Of a stretch of DNA of 64,000 nucleotides, positions 32,293 to 40,091 are shown piece after piece. Below the pieces are notes generated by a model. That model was given only the letters and a program-made list of their open reading frames with translations. It did no database searches and had not been told where the DNA came from. The stretch is from assembly GCF_017302985.1 (NCBI RefSeq), contig NZ_JAFIMU010000007.1, positions 1-64,000 of the forward strand, in the 5' to 3' direction. The position numbers and the translations under genes are program-made. The stretch's first letter is position 1, and every line of letters starts with the position of its first letter. Origin of the DNA: Corallococcus macrosporus. GTDB taxonomy: Bacteria > Myxococcota > Myxococcia > Myxococcales > Myxococcaceae.

Positions 32293-32760
32293 ATGAGTGA
32301 CGACATCGCTTTCATGCAGCAGGCTCTTGAGCTCGCGCGGGAAGCAGCTTCACTCGGGGAAGTTCCGGTAGGTGCGGTGGCGGTGCTGGACGGAAACGTC
32401 GTGGGCACGGGCTACAACCGCCGCGAATGCGACCGGAACCCCTTTGCCCACGCCGAGATGATTGCCCTGGCAGCTGCTGCCAAAGCGCGTGATGCGTGGC
32501 GACTCTCCGGGGTGACCCTCTACGTGACGTTGGAGCCGTGCGCGATGTGCGCCGGTGCGCTGGTCCAGTCTCGTGTCACCCGACTCGTCTTTGGTACGAT
32601 GGACCCGAAAGCGGGCGCGGTCGGCTCGCTGTACAACCTGGTGGAAGAGCCCCGGCACAACCACCGGCTTCAAGTGACAAGCGGCATCCTGGCGGAAGAG
32701 AGTCGCCAGCTTCTCAAGACGTTCTTCGAGCGCTTGCGCGCGAAGCGACGTGAAAACTGA
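32293..32760 (+). CDS. tadA: tRNA adenosine(34) deaminase TadA
   Basis: A 155-residue zinc deaminase that converts A34 to inosine in tRNA-Arg(ACG). Zinc ligands and catalytic Glu are His53-Ala-Glu55 and Pro82-Cys83-x-x-Cys86 (HAEM, PCAMC), with GALVQSR following. The start at 32293 (ATG) is directly after the tRNA-Arg gene. Length and motifs are normal for the family. Lies in a conserved neighbourhood with tRNA-Ser, SRP RNA and dnaX. Confidence 0.95.
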   Translation: MSDDIAFMQQALELAREAASLGEVPVGAVAVLDGNVVGTGYNRRECDRNPFAHAEMIALAAAAKARDAWRLSGVTLYVTLEPCAMCAGALVQSRVTRLVFGTMDPKAGAVGSLYNLVEEPRHNHRLQVTSGILAEESRQLLKTFFERLRAKRREN

Positions 32761-32766
32761 ATATCT

Positions 32767-32853
32767 GGAGAGCTGGCCGAGTGGTCGAAGGCACCTGACT
32801 CGAAATCAGGCGTACCGGCAACGGTACCGTAGGTTCGAATCCTACGCTCTCCG
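32767..32853 (+). tRNA. tRNA-Ser(CGA)
   Basis: A class II tRNA: acceptor GGAGAGC/GCTCTCC, anticodon loop CTCGAAA giving CGA (reads UCG), long variable arm. No 3' CCA is encoded. It starts 6 bases after the tadA stop. Confidence 0.95.
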
Positions 32854-32866
32854 CTCCAAAGTCTCT

Positions 32867-32953
32867 GGAGAGGTGGCCGAGCGGTTGAAGGCGCACGCCT
32901 GGAACGCGTGTATATCTGAAAGGGTATCGTGGGTTCGAATCCCACCCTCTCCG
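32867..32953 (+). tRNA. tRNA-Ser(GGA)
   Basis: A class II tRNA: acceptor GGAGAGG/CCTCTCC, anticodon loop CTGGAAC giving GGA (reads UCC/UCU), long variable arm. No 3' CCA is encoded. With the other three genes in this cluster it completes the serine set (UGA, GCU, CGA, GGA). Confidence 0.95.
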
Positions 32954-32986
32954 TTGTTATTTTCGAAGTCGCAGCACGGATTTTGT

Positions 32987-33066
32987 GGTCGGGACAACGT
33001 GGGGGCGCGAACCCCGCCAGGTCCGGAAGGAAGCAACGGTAGCGTACTTCCGCGTGTGTCCCGGCC
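32987..33066 (+). ncRNA. ffs: Signal recognition particle RNA (4.5S type)
   Basis: About 80 nt. The closing stem pairs GGTCGGGACA with TGTCCCGGCC; the apical domain holds the conserved CAGGTCCGGAAGGAAGCA that binds Ffh. It is the RNA core of the SRP, which targets membrane and exported proteins. It lies between tRNA-Ser(GGA) and the dnaX neighbourhood, as in many bacteria. Confidence 0.92.
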
Positions 33067-33081
33067 GTTCTGTTTCACCGC

Positions 33082-33125
33082 AAGCGCCGACATCCCTCCG
33101 GGGATGCCGGCGCTTCGGCTTTGCG
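33082..33125 (+). terminator. Hairpin terminator after the SRP RNA
   Basis: A 15-bp stem with one mismatch (33082-33096 with 33100-33116 approximately) with a small CTCC loop, followed by CGGCTTTG. The T-run is weak. It sits 15 bases after the SRP RNA and separates it from the convergent mannosyltransferase gene. Confidence 0.6.
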
Positions 33126-33157
33126 GGCCTGCCCTCCCCTGCCCGGCCGCTCCTCCT

Positions 33158-34627
33158 TCAGTCCCGGGCGAGAATCGTTTCCCGCCCCACCTGGCGGACG
33201 ACCCGGAAGCCGGCGGCCTGGAGCTCTTCCAGGGCCCGGCCCTCGAAGGTGACGGCGCGGTTGAAGGTGCGGTCGCGGATGGAGGCCTGGAAGGCCGCGT
33301 CCTGGGGCCAGTCGCAGGTGCGCCAGGGGATGTTCCGGCCGATGTAGAAGAAGCCCCCGGAGCCCCACAACCCCTCGTTGACGATGAGCAGCCCCGTCGC
33401 GTCGTCCCGCGTGGCCCGGACGATGGCGCGGAACTGGTCCGCGCGGAGGTCGTTGGACGGGAAGCCCTGGCCGTGCACGAAGCCCAGGCACAGCGCGAGC
33501 ACCGCCGCCCCGTTCCGCAGGCCCGGCCGGGAGAGCGTGGTGATGGACGCAGCCAGCTGGGACGCGGCCGCGAGCAGCGCCACCACGAGCCCCGGGTAGA
33601 GGAAGCGCTCCTCCTTGTGCGGCGTCGTCAGCAGGACGGCCGTGTAGACGGCCGCGCAGGTGAGCGGCAGGGACAGCGCGCGGAAGCGGACCAGGGGGAT
33701 GAGCGACAGCGGCACGGCGGCCCAGGCCCAGAGGGGCACGGCCTGGAGCAGCGGCTCCCAGTAGAAGCCCGGCGGTGAGGCGCCGAAGGCCTGGGCGGCC
33801 TTCCCGGACAGGACGTTGTAGTCCACGTAGGCCCGGAACGAGTGGAAGGGCGTGCCCCAGGTGCCCCAGTCGAGCAGCCCCAGGCCCACCGCCACGACGG
33901 AGCCGCCCACGCAGGTGAAGGCGAGGAGGCGCCACCGCCGGGCGGCCACCAGCCACGCGAGCGCGGCCACCACGAAGAGGGCGGACGGGTAGCGCGTCAC
34001 CACGGCGAGCCCCAGGGCCCCGCCGCCCAGCAGCCCCGCCCGGCGCACCCGTGAAGCGGGCCCGGTGTCCGGGCGGTCCAGGGCCTCCATGGCCACGAGG
34101 AGGAAGGACGCGGAGAAGGACTCCGACAGGGTGCGCCCGGCGAAGAGGAGCACCGGCGCGCTCAGCCCCACGAGCACCACCGCGAGCGCCGCGCCCCACG
34201 GGCCGGCGCGGCGTTGCGCGAAGCGGTGGACGGCCCACAGGCTCCAGGCGTGCAGGGCCAGCTGGGGCAGCGCCACCACGCCCCGGTAGACGCGCGGGTC
34301 GGTGATGCCGAAGCCGTGCGCCACCTTGAGGAAGGCGGCCAGCACGCCGGGGGCGAACCAGTTGCGCAGGCCCTCGCGCCACTCCCAGGCCAGCACGCCG
34401 TAGCCGTGCACGCGCCAGTACGCGGGCTCCAGCGCCTGGAAGACCTCGTCCGGGTGGATGCGCCCCAGCTGACGCACCGCGAGGACGGTGGGCACCAGCG
34501 CCACGGCGAGGAGCCCCAGCGCGAGGAGGCGTCCGGACGGCTCCGGCTGGACGGCGGGCACCGGGAGCTCCGCCGGAGCGGGGGGGATGGCGGGGGCTTC
34601 GGGCGCGTCGGGGGTGGAGGCGTTCAC
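33158..34627 (-). CDS. Family 22 glycosyltransferase-like membrane protein (ALG9/PIG-B type)
   Basis: A 489-residue protein with about ten hydrophobic segments. It keeps the hallmarks of GT22 lipid-sugar mannosyltransferases: an acidic motif in the first luminal/periplasmic loop (RIHPDEVFQALEP) with YGVLAWEW, and PHKEERFLYP at about residue 335. These enzymes use a polyprenyl-phosphate sugar donor on the outer face of the membrane. The GTG at 34627 gives a sensible N-terminus. It is divergent from the PYROXD2-like gene (111-base gap) and interrupts an otherwise conserved SRP-RNA/dnaX neighbourhood. Confidence 0.82.
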   Translation of the reverse strand: MNASTPDAPEAPAIPPAPAELPVPAVQPEPSGRLLALGLLAVALVPTVLAVRQLGRIHPDEVFQALEPAYWRVHGYGVLAWEWREGLRNWFAPGVLAAFLKVAHGFGITDPRVYRGVVALPQLALHAWSLWAVHRFAQRRAGPWGAALAVVLVGLSAPVLLFAGRTLSESFSASFLLVAMEALDRPDTGPASRVRRAGLLGGGALGLAVVTRYPSALFVVAALAWLVAARRWRLLAFTCVGGSVVAVGLGLLDWGTWGTPFHSFRAYVDYNVLSGKAAQAFGASPPGFYWEPLLQAVPLWAWAAVPLSLIPLVRFRALSLPLTCAAVYTAVLLTTPHKEERFLYPGLVVALLAAASQLAASITTLSRPGLRNGAAVLALCLGFVHGQGFPSNDLRADQFRAIVRATRDDATGLLIVNEGLWGSGGFFYIGRNIPWRTCDWPQDAAFQASIRDRTFNRAVTFEGRALEELQAAGFRVVRQVGRETILARD

Positions 34628-34738
34628 GGGGCGAAAGCCGACTCTTTCTGGACCCGACGTCCTGCGCAAGACGCGCGGTGTTTGTCGGGGAGGCCGCGGC
34701 TCGGGTAGGAACGGCCTTTTCCCCCAAGGAGGAAGACC

Positions 34739-36277
34739 ATGCCAGACGTCATCGTGGTGGGCGCGGGCCACAACGGACTTGTCGCGGCGGCGATGCTCGC
34801 GCGCCGGGGCCTGTCGGTCACCGTGCTGGAGGAGAAGGACCAGGTGGGCGGCGCGTGCAAGACGGAGTACCCGTTCCGCACCGCGCCGAGGCTGGGGGTC
34901 TCCACGGGCGCGTACCTCCTGGGGCTGATGCCGCCGGAGCTGCTCCAGGAGCTCCAGTTGGAGCTGCCCCTCAAGCGCCGCGACCCGCACTACTTCCTGC
35001 CCACGATGGACAAGCGCTACCTGCTCTTCGGCTCGGATGAGCGGGAGCTGGAGCGGCAGTTCCGCGAGTTCTTCTCCGAGGCGGACTGGAACGCCCACGT
35101 CGCGATGAACGCGGAGCTGGGGGCGCTGCGCGAGGACCTGGCGCCCGCGTGGCTCCTGCCGCCCCGGCCGCTGGAGGAGACGGCGGAGCGGTACGTGCGC
35201 CCTGCCCTGCGCCAGCACTTCATCCATCTGTGTCGCGGCACGGCGCGCGAGTACCTGGAGCGCTTCGGCTACAAGTCCGACTTCGTGAAGGCGATGTACG
35301 CCGTCACCGACGCGTTCTCCGGCCTGGACGGCGGCTACGACACGCCGGGCACGGGCATGAACCTGCTGGTGCACAACCTCTGCCGGCTGCCGGGCAGCGG
35401 CGGCACGTGGATGATTGTCGAAGGCGGCATGGGCACCGTCACCCAGCGCATCGCGGCGCTCGCGCGCAAGCACGGCGCCCAGCTGCGCACGAACGCGAAG
35501 GTGGCGTCGGTGCGCGTGGACAGCGGCGTGGTGAAGGGCGTGGTGCTGGAGAGCGGCGAGGAGCTGTCCGCGAAGGTCGTGGTCTCCAACGCGGACCCCT
35601 TCCGCACGCTGAAGCTGGTGGACTCGGAGGCGCTGAACGCGGACTACCGGAGCATGGTGGACGGGCTGTCCGCGCCGGGCACCACGCTGAAGGTGAACCT
35701 GTGCCTCAAGTCCCTGCCCACCTTCACCTGCCTGCCGGAGGACCGGGGCCAGTTCGGGCCCACCATCCACCTGCTGCCCCAGGAGGACGACGTGCTGGGC
35801 GCGCTGGCGCACGGCTACAAGGAGGCGAAGGCGGGACGGCTGGCGGAGTTCCCCTCCATCGAGTGGTACGTGCACACCACGGTGGACCCGTCCCTGAAGG
35901 ACGCGGAAGGCCACCACAACTCCGCCCTCTTCGTGGAGTGGGTGCCGGAGAAGCTGGAGGGCACCACCTGGGAGAAGGAGGAGGCGCGGTACGTGAAGCA
36001 CCTCTTGTCCATCTGCGACCGCTTCGCTCCCGGCACCAGCGACCTGGTGCAGGAGTACTTCGCGCTCACGCCGCCGAAGATTGAGTCCCACTTCGGCATC
36101 ACCCGCGGCCACATCCATCATGTGGACAACAAGCGCGGGTTCACCGACCGGCTGCCCTATGAGACGCCGGTGCAGGGGCTCTACTTCTGCAGCGCGGGCT
36201 GCCACCCGGCGGGCAGCGTCATCGGGGCGGCGGGGCACAACGCGGCCAACGTGGTGCTACAGGCGCTCGGACGCTGA
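34739..36277 (+). CDS. FAD-dependent oxidoreductase (PYROXD2/phytoene desaturase-like)
   Basis: A 512-residue flavoprotein: IVVGAGHNGLVAAAMLARRG (dinucleotide fold), VLEEKDQVGGACKTE, and a C-terminal GLYFCSAGCHPAGSVIGAAG for the flavin, as in the PYROXD2/phytoene-desaturase-like family. A strong AAGGAGGA ribosome site precedes the ATG. The carotenoid desaturases of myxobacteria belong to the same wide family, but nothing here links this copy to carotenoids; a lipid or quinone substrate is equally possible. It ends before a hairpin that precedes dnaX. Confidence 0.78.
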   Translation: MPDVIVVGAGHNGLVAAAMLARRGLSVTVLEEKDQVGGACKTEYPFRTAPRLGVSTGAYLLGLMPPELLQELQLELPLKRRDPHYFLPTMDKRYLLFGSDERELERQFREFFSEADWNAHVAMNAELGALREDLAPAWLLPPRPLEETAERYVRPALRQHFIHLCRGTAREYLERFGYKSDFVKAMYAVTDAFSGLDGGYDTPGTGMNLLVHNLCRLPGSGGTWMIVEGGMGTVTQRIAALARKHGAQLRTNAKVASVRVDSGVVKGVVLESGEELSAKVVVSNADPFRTLKLVDSEALNADYRSMVDGLSAPGTTLKVNLCLKSLPTFTCLPEDRGQFGPTIHLLPQEDDVLGALAHGYKEAKAGRLAEFPSIEWYVHTTVDPSLKDAEGHHNSALFVEWVPEKLEGTTWEKEEARYVKHLLSICDRFAPGTSDLVQEYFALTPPKIESHFGITRGHIHHVDNKRGFTDRLPYETPVQGLYFCSAGCHPAGSVIGAAGHNAANVVLQALGR

Positions 36278-36291
36278 CAGGGAGTGCGGTT

Positions 36292-36340
36292 CACGGCGGG
36301 CGGAATGGACGTTCCATGGATCATTCGGCCCGCCGTGTTT
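36292..36340 (+). terminator. Hairpin terminator between the oxidoreductase gene and dnaX
   Basis: A 16-bp stem with one mismatch (36292-36307 with 36322-36337) and 14-base loop is followed by TTT. It ends 14 bases before the dnaX ATG, so it may terminate the upstream transcript and also cover the dnaX translation start. Confidence 0.6.
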
Positions 36341-36354
36341 AGATGACTGTCCCC

Positions 36355-37566
36355 ATGAGCTACCTCGTCCTCGCCCGTAAATGGCGCCCGCAGAAGTTCG
36401 ATGACATGACCGGCCAGGAGCACGTGGTCCGGACCATCGGGAATGCCATCAAGATGGACCGGGTCGCGCATGCGTACCTGTTCTGTGGCCCTCGAGGGGT
36501 GGGCAAGACGACGGCCGCCCGCCTGCTCGCCAAGGCCCTCAACTGTGAGCAGGGGCCCACGGCGACCCCGTGCGGCACCTGCCGGGCGTGCACCGAAATC
36601 ACGGCTGGCACCAGCGTGGACGTGGCGGAGATCGACGGCGCGTCCAACAACGGCGTCGAGAACGTGCGCGAGATTCGCGAGAACGCGAAGTACCTGCCGC
36701 AGCGCGACCGCCACAAGATCTACATCATCGACGAAGTCCACATGCTCTCCGGCGCGGCGTTCAACGCGCTCCTGAAGACGCTGGAGGAGCCGCCCGGTCA
36801 CGTGAAGTTCATCTTCGCGACGACGGAGGCGCACAAGCTCCCGGACACCATCCTGTCGCGCTGCCAGCGCCACAACTTCCGGCGCATCTCCGCGGCGCGG
36901 ATGCTCCAGCGCCTGAAGGAGATCTGCCAGGCGGAGGGCGCGGGCATCTCCGAGCAGTCGCTGTCGCTGGTGGTGCGCCAGTCCGAAGGCGGCATGCGCG
37001 ACGCGCTGAGCCTCCTGGACCAGATTCTGGCGTCGTGCGGTCCCAACCCCACGGACGAGGCGGTCGCGGAGGCGATGGGCGCCATCGACCGCACGGTGGT
37101 GCAGGACTTCGCGGAGGCGCTGGTCCGCAAGGACGCGAAGCGCGTGCTGGGCCGGGTGGACGAGGTCTTCAACCGGGGCCTGGACCTGAAGCGGTTGGCG
37201 GAGGAGCTGGCGCTGCAGCTGCGGCACCTCTTCGTGACGAAGTCGCTGGGCGAGGCTCCCGCGGAGCTGGCGGAGTCCGAGCAGAAGGCGCTGCTGGCGC
37301 TGGCGAAGGAGGCGGACACCGCGCAGCTGTCGAGGCTGTTCGACATCGTGCACGGCAGCATCTGGGACGTGTCGCGAGCGGCGCAGCCCCGGCTGGCGCT
37401 GGAGATGGCGCTGCTCAAGGCCATCCAGCTGTCCCCGGCCGGTTCGATTCCCGACCTGCTGGCCCGAGTGGAGCGGCTGTCGGCGGGACTTGGCGCGGAA
37501 GGCGCCGCGAAGAGCACGTCCGGAGCGCCGGGAGGTCGCTCCGGTCCCGCGAACTTTCGCGTCTGA
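36355..37566 (+). CDS. dnaX: DNA polymerase III gamma/tau subunit, clamp-loader part (first frame)
   Basis: A 403-residue frame starting at MSYLVLARKWRP, the canonical DnaX start (ATG 36355). It holds the AAA+ clamp-loader domains: Walker A GPRGVGKTTAA, the four-Cys zinc module (C-GTCRAC region), DEVHMLSGAAFNALLKTLEEPP (in part) and SRC arginine-finger region LSRCQRHNFRR, then domain III. It ends at a TGA (37564-37566). The rest of DnaX continues in the +1 frame. The stop codon is followed by C, a weak termination context. Alone this frame would be a gamma-like, ATP-hydrolysing product; full tau needs a frame change or the break is an error in the sequence. Confidence 0.9.
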   Translation: MSYLVLARKWRPQKFDDMTGQEHVVRTIGNAIKMDRVAHAYLFCGPRGVGKTTAARLLAKALNCEQGPTATPCGTCRACTEITAGTSVDVAEIDGASNNGVENVREIRENAKYLPQRDRHKIYIIDEVHMLSGAAFNALLKTLEEPPGHVKFIFATTEAHKLPDTILSRCQRHNFRRISAARMLQRLKEICQAEGAGISEQSLSLVVRQSEGGMRDALSLLDQILASCGPNPTDEAVAEAMGAIDRTVVQDFAEALVRKDAKRVLGRVDEVFNRGLDLKRLAEELALQLRHLFVTKSLGEAPAELAESEQKALLALAKEADTAQLSRLFDIVHGSIWDVSRAAQPRLALEMALLKAIQLSPAGSIPDLLARVERLSAGLGAEGAAKSTSGAPGGRSGPANFRV

Positions 37567-39073
37567 CGCCCAGACCGAAGTCCGAGCCCCGGCCGCGTCC
37601 GTAGCGCCGGCGCCGCGCCCTGTCGAAGCACAGGGTGCGCCCGCGCAAACGGGCGCCATGCCGCGTCCGTTCGATGCGCAGGGTACGTCCGCGCATGCGG
37701 AAGCGACGTCACGTCCGTTCGATGCCCGCGCAGCGGCTGGGGCCATGGGCCCCACGTCGCGCATGACGGATGCGCAGGGTCCGTCTACTCACGCCGGGGC
37801 CACTGTCCGCCCCTTCGACGCGGCGGCGCACCCCGCATCCAACGGGCACTCCCGTGAGGCCCAGGGTCCCGCGGCCTACGCGGGCGCCAGTCCTCGGCCC
37901 TTCGGGGTTCAGGACGCGTCCGCGCGCACGGGCTCCGCGCCCCAGTCCTTCGAGGCTCGCGGTGCTCCCACGGCGCACGACGGCGCACCGCCCACGGTCG
38001 TCACGCGCGCACCCGAGCCGCCCCAGGCCGGAGCGTCCGCCGTGGCCACGCGGACGCCTCCCGCCGCACTGATGGAGGGCCTGTCCCCCGCCGCGGCCCG
38101 TCCCCTCTCCTTCCTTCGCAATGGCGGCGCCGCGGGCGCACCCGTGCCGACTCCCGCCGCCGTGCCTCCCGCGCCGGTGGTGATGGACGACCTGTCACCC
38201 TCCGCCGCGCGCCCGCTGTCCTTCCTGCGCAATGGCGGCGGCGCGGCCCCCGCGATGGAGGCCCCTCCGGCCCCGGCCGTCGTCATGGACGACCTGCCCC
38301 CGTCCGCGGCGCGTCCCCTTTCCTTCCTCCGCAACGGCGGCGCCCAGCCCCCACCGCCCGAAGCCGGGCCCACCGTGCGCATCACCAACATGCGCAAGCC
38401 GGAGCCCGTGGCTCCGCCGGAACCGCCGCCCATCGATGACGCGGACGAGCGCATGTTCCCCGAAGAGGGCTCCGCCGAGGGCTGTGCCTCCGGCGAGTGC
38501 ATCCCCGTCGCGGAACCCGCCGCCCCTGTTGAACCGGAGCCTCCGGAGCCCGAACCGCCGCCCGCGATGGCGCCCGTCGCCACCAGCCGCGACAACCCCA
38601 ACCGCCCCCTGCCCGAGCGCTGGCGCGCCGCCGTGGAGACCGTGAAGTCCGCGTCCGTGCGCCACGGCACGGCGCTCGCCAACGGCCGCCTCCAGTCCAT
38701 GAAGGCCGGCGAAATCGTCCTGGGCTATCCGCCCTCCGCCGCCTTCCACAAGGCCGCCGTGACGGCCCCCGCGGGCAAGGCCGCCGTGGACGCGGCGCTG
38801 GCCTCGCACTTCGGCCGGGCCGTGAAGCTCACCATCACGGACGTGCCCCAGGTCCAGGACATGCTCCCGGGCGGCATGGGGCAGAGCCTCTCCGAGCAGG
38901 ACACCCAGAGCCGCGCCACCCACGAGAAGACCACCGAGGGCAAGGTGCGCTCGCACGCGTCCGTGCGGGCCATCCTCAAGATGCTGGGCGGTGAAATCGA
39001 GCACATCCAGGTCTACGAGCCCGAGCGGCCACCGGCCAACCTCCCGGACGTCCCGGCCGCTCCTGAGGACTGA
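37559..39073 (+). CDS. dnaX: DnaX tau-specific part, out of frame with its start
   Basis: A 504-residue continuation in the +1 frame relative to the clamp-loader part. It consists of a Pro/Ala/Gly-rich linker (repeats RPFDAQG), three copies of an LSFLRNGG motif, an acidic segment, and a folded end from about 38600 (PLPERWRAAVETVKSASVRHG, in part; then GEIVLGYPPSAAFHKAAV and LTITDVPQVQDML) that resembles the tau C-terminal domain that contacts the polymerase core. No good start codon or ribosome site precedes it; a TTG at 37490 is only nominal. Joined at the TTT codon 37555-37557 it would make a tau of about 905 residues. Confidence 0.8.
   Translation, partial: ASDAQTEVRAPAASVAPAPRPVEAQGAPAQTGAMPRPFDAQGTSAHAEATSRPFDARAAAGAMGPTSRMTDAQGPSTHAGATVRPFDAAAHPASNGHSREAQGPAAYAGASPRPFGVQDASARTGSAPQSFEARGAPTAHDGAPPTVVTRAPEPPQAGASAVATRTPPAALMEGLSPAAARPLSFLRNGGAAGAPVPTPAAVPPAPVVMDDLSPSAARPLSFLRNGGGAAPAMEAPPAPAVVMDDLPPSAARPLSFLRNGGAQPPPPEAGPTVRITNMRKPEPVAPPEPPPIDDADERMFPEEGSAEGCASGECIPVAEPAAPVEPEPPEPEPPPAMAPVATSRDNPNRPLPERWRAAVETVKSASVRHGTALANGRLQSMKAGEIVLGYPPSAAFHKAAVTAPAGKAAVDAALASHFGRAVKLTITDVPQVQDMLPGGMGQSLSEQDTQSRATHEKTTEGKVRSHASVRAILKMLGGEIEHIQVYEPERPPANLPDVPAAPED
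38072..38342 (+). repeat. Three LSP-AARPLSFLRNGG repeats in the tau linker
   Basis: Copies at about 38072-38129, 38180-38237 and 38284-38342 share M(E/D)(G/D)L(S/P)P(A/S)AARPLSFLRNGG, separated by Pro/Ala spacers. The conserved core with varied spacers suggests a short binding peptide in multiple copies rather than plain low complexity. Confidence 0.8.
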
Positions 39074-39170
39074 CAACGCCGCCGCGCCCCGCTAGGGTGC
39101 GCGGCAACGTCCCTGCACCGAGCGGCGCCATGCCGGCCCGCGCTCCCACGTCCGGGGACCGAGGAAGCAC

Positions 39171-39488
39171 ATGCCCGGCATCGACCTGAACTACTTCATC
39201 CGGCAGGCGAACAAGCTCACCGAGAAGATCGAGGAGCGGAAGAAGCAGCTGGCGGAAGAGACCGTCGAGGCGAAGTCAGGCGAGGGCCGCGTGACGGTCG
39301 TCGCCAACTGCGTGCAGGAGATCCGCAGCATCAAGATCGACAAGAGCGCCATCGACCCCAACGACCCCGGGATGCTCGAGGACCTCATCACCGCCGCCGT
39401 GAACGCTGCCCTGGCGAACAGCCGTCAGCACATGAACGCCGAGCTGGCGAAGATCTCCGGCGGCGTGAAGATCCCCGGCATTAATTAA
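39171..39488 (+). CDS. ybaB: YbaB/EbfC nucleoid-associated protein
   Basis: A 105-residue protein; start helix with LTEKIEERKKQLAEETVEAKSGEGRVTV (in parts) then RSIKIDKSAIDPND and LEDLITAAVNAAL, the standard YbaB fold. Dimers bind DNA and form part of the nucleoid. It lies between dnaX and recR as in most bacteria. The ATG at 39171 is 97 bases after the dnaX stop, and recR follows after 6 bases. Confidence 0.93.
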   Translation: MPGIDLNYFIRQANKLTEKIEERKKQLAEETVEAKSGEGRVTVVANCVQEIRSIKIDKSAIDPNDPGMLEDLITAAVNAALANSRQHMNAELAKISGGVKIPGIN

Positions 39489-39494
39489 AGACGG

Positions 39495-40088
39495 ATGACC
39501 CCCGATCCGCTGAATCGCCTGGTCGCCCAGCTCGCGAAGCTGCCGGGCATTGGTGAGAAGACCGCCCAGCGCCTCGCGTTCCACATCCTGCGAGCGCCGG
39601 GCGAGTTCGCCGTGGACCTCTCGCAGGCCATCCGCGAGGTGAAGGAGAAGGTGCACCTGTGCGTGCGCTGTTTCTCCCTCACCGACTCGGAGCTGTGCGG
39701 CTTCTGCCGCGACAACCGCCGCGACGAGCGCGCCCTGTGCGTCGTGGAGACCTACTCCGACCTGATGGCGCTGGAGCGCACCCGCGAGTTCAAGGGCCGC
39801 TACCACGTGCTGCACGGTGTCCTGTCCCCGCTGGAAGGCGTGGGCCCGGAGCAGCTGCGCATCAAGGAGCTGCTGGAGCGCCTCAACGACAGCCGGGTGG
39901 AGGAGATCATCCTCGCCACCAACCCGGACATCGAGGGCGAGGCCACCGCGCTCTACCTCACGCGCCTGCTCAAGCCGCTGGGCCTGCGGGTGACGCGCAT
40001 CGCGCAGGGCCTGCCCATGGGCGGCGACCTGGAGTTCGCGGACCAGGCCACGCTCGCCAAGGCGCTGTCCGCCCGTCGCGACCTGTGA
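39495..40088 (+). CDS. recR: Recombination mediator RecR
   Basis: A 197-residue protein of the RecFOR pathway, which loads RecA on gapped DNA. N-terminal helix-hairpin-helix (AQLAKLPGIGEKTAQRLAFHIL, in part), a four-Cys zinc site (CVRCFSLTDSELCGFC), then a TOPRIM domain (VVETYSDLMALE ... ATNPDIEGEATALYL) and GLPMGGDLEFAD. The ATG at 39495 is 6 bases after the ybaB stop. The gene ends 3 bases from the opposing kinase gene. Confidence 0.96.
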   Translation: MTPDPLNRLVAQLAKLPGIGEKTAQRLAFHILRAPGEFAVDLSQAIREVKEKVHLCVRCFSLTDSELCGFCRDNRRDERALCVVETYSDLMALERTREFKGRYHVLHGVLSPLEGVGPEQLRIKELLERLNDSRVEEIILATNPDIEGEATALYLTRLLKPLGLRVTRIAQGLPMGGDLEFADQATLAKALSARRDL

Positions 40089-40091
40089 CGG

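Noticed and set aside
37490-39073. The second dnaX frame as an independent gene starting at TTG 37490
   Set aside because: There is no ribosome site, the first 20 residues are a shadow of the clamp-loader frame, and the C-terminus resembles the tau end of DnaX.
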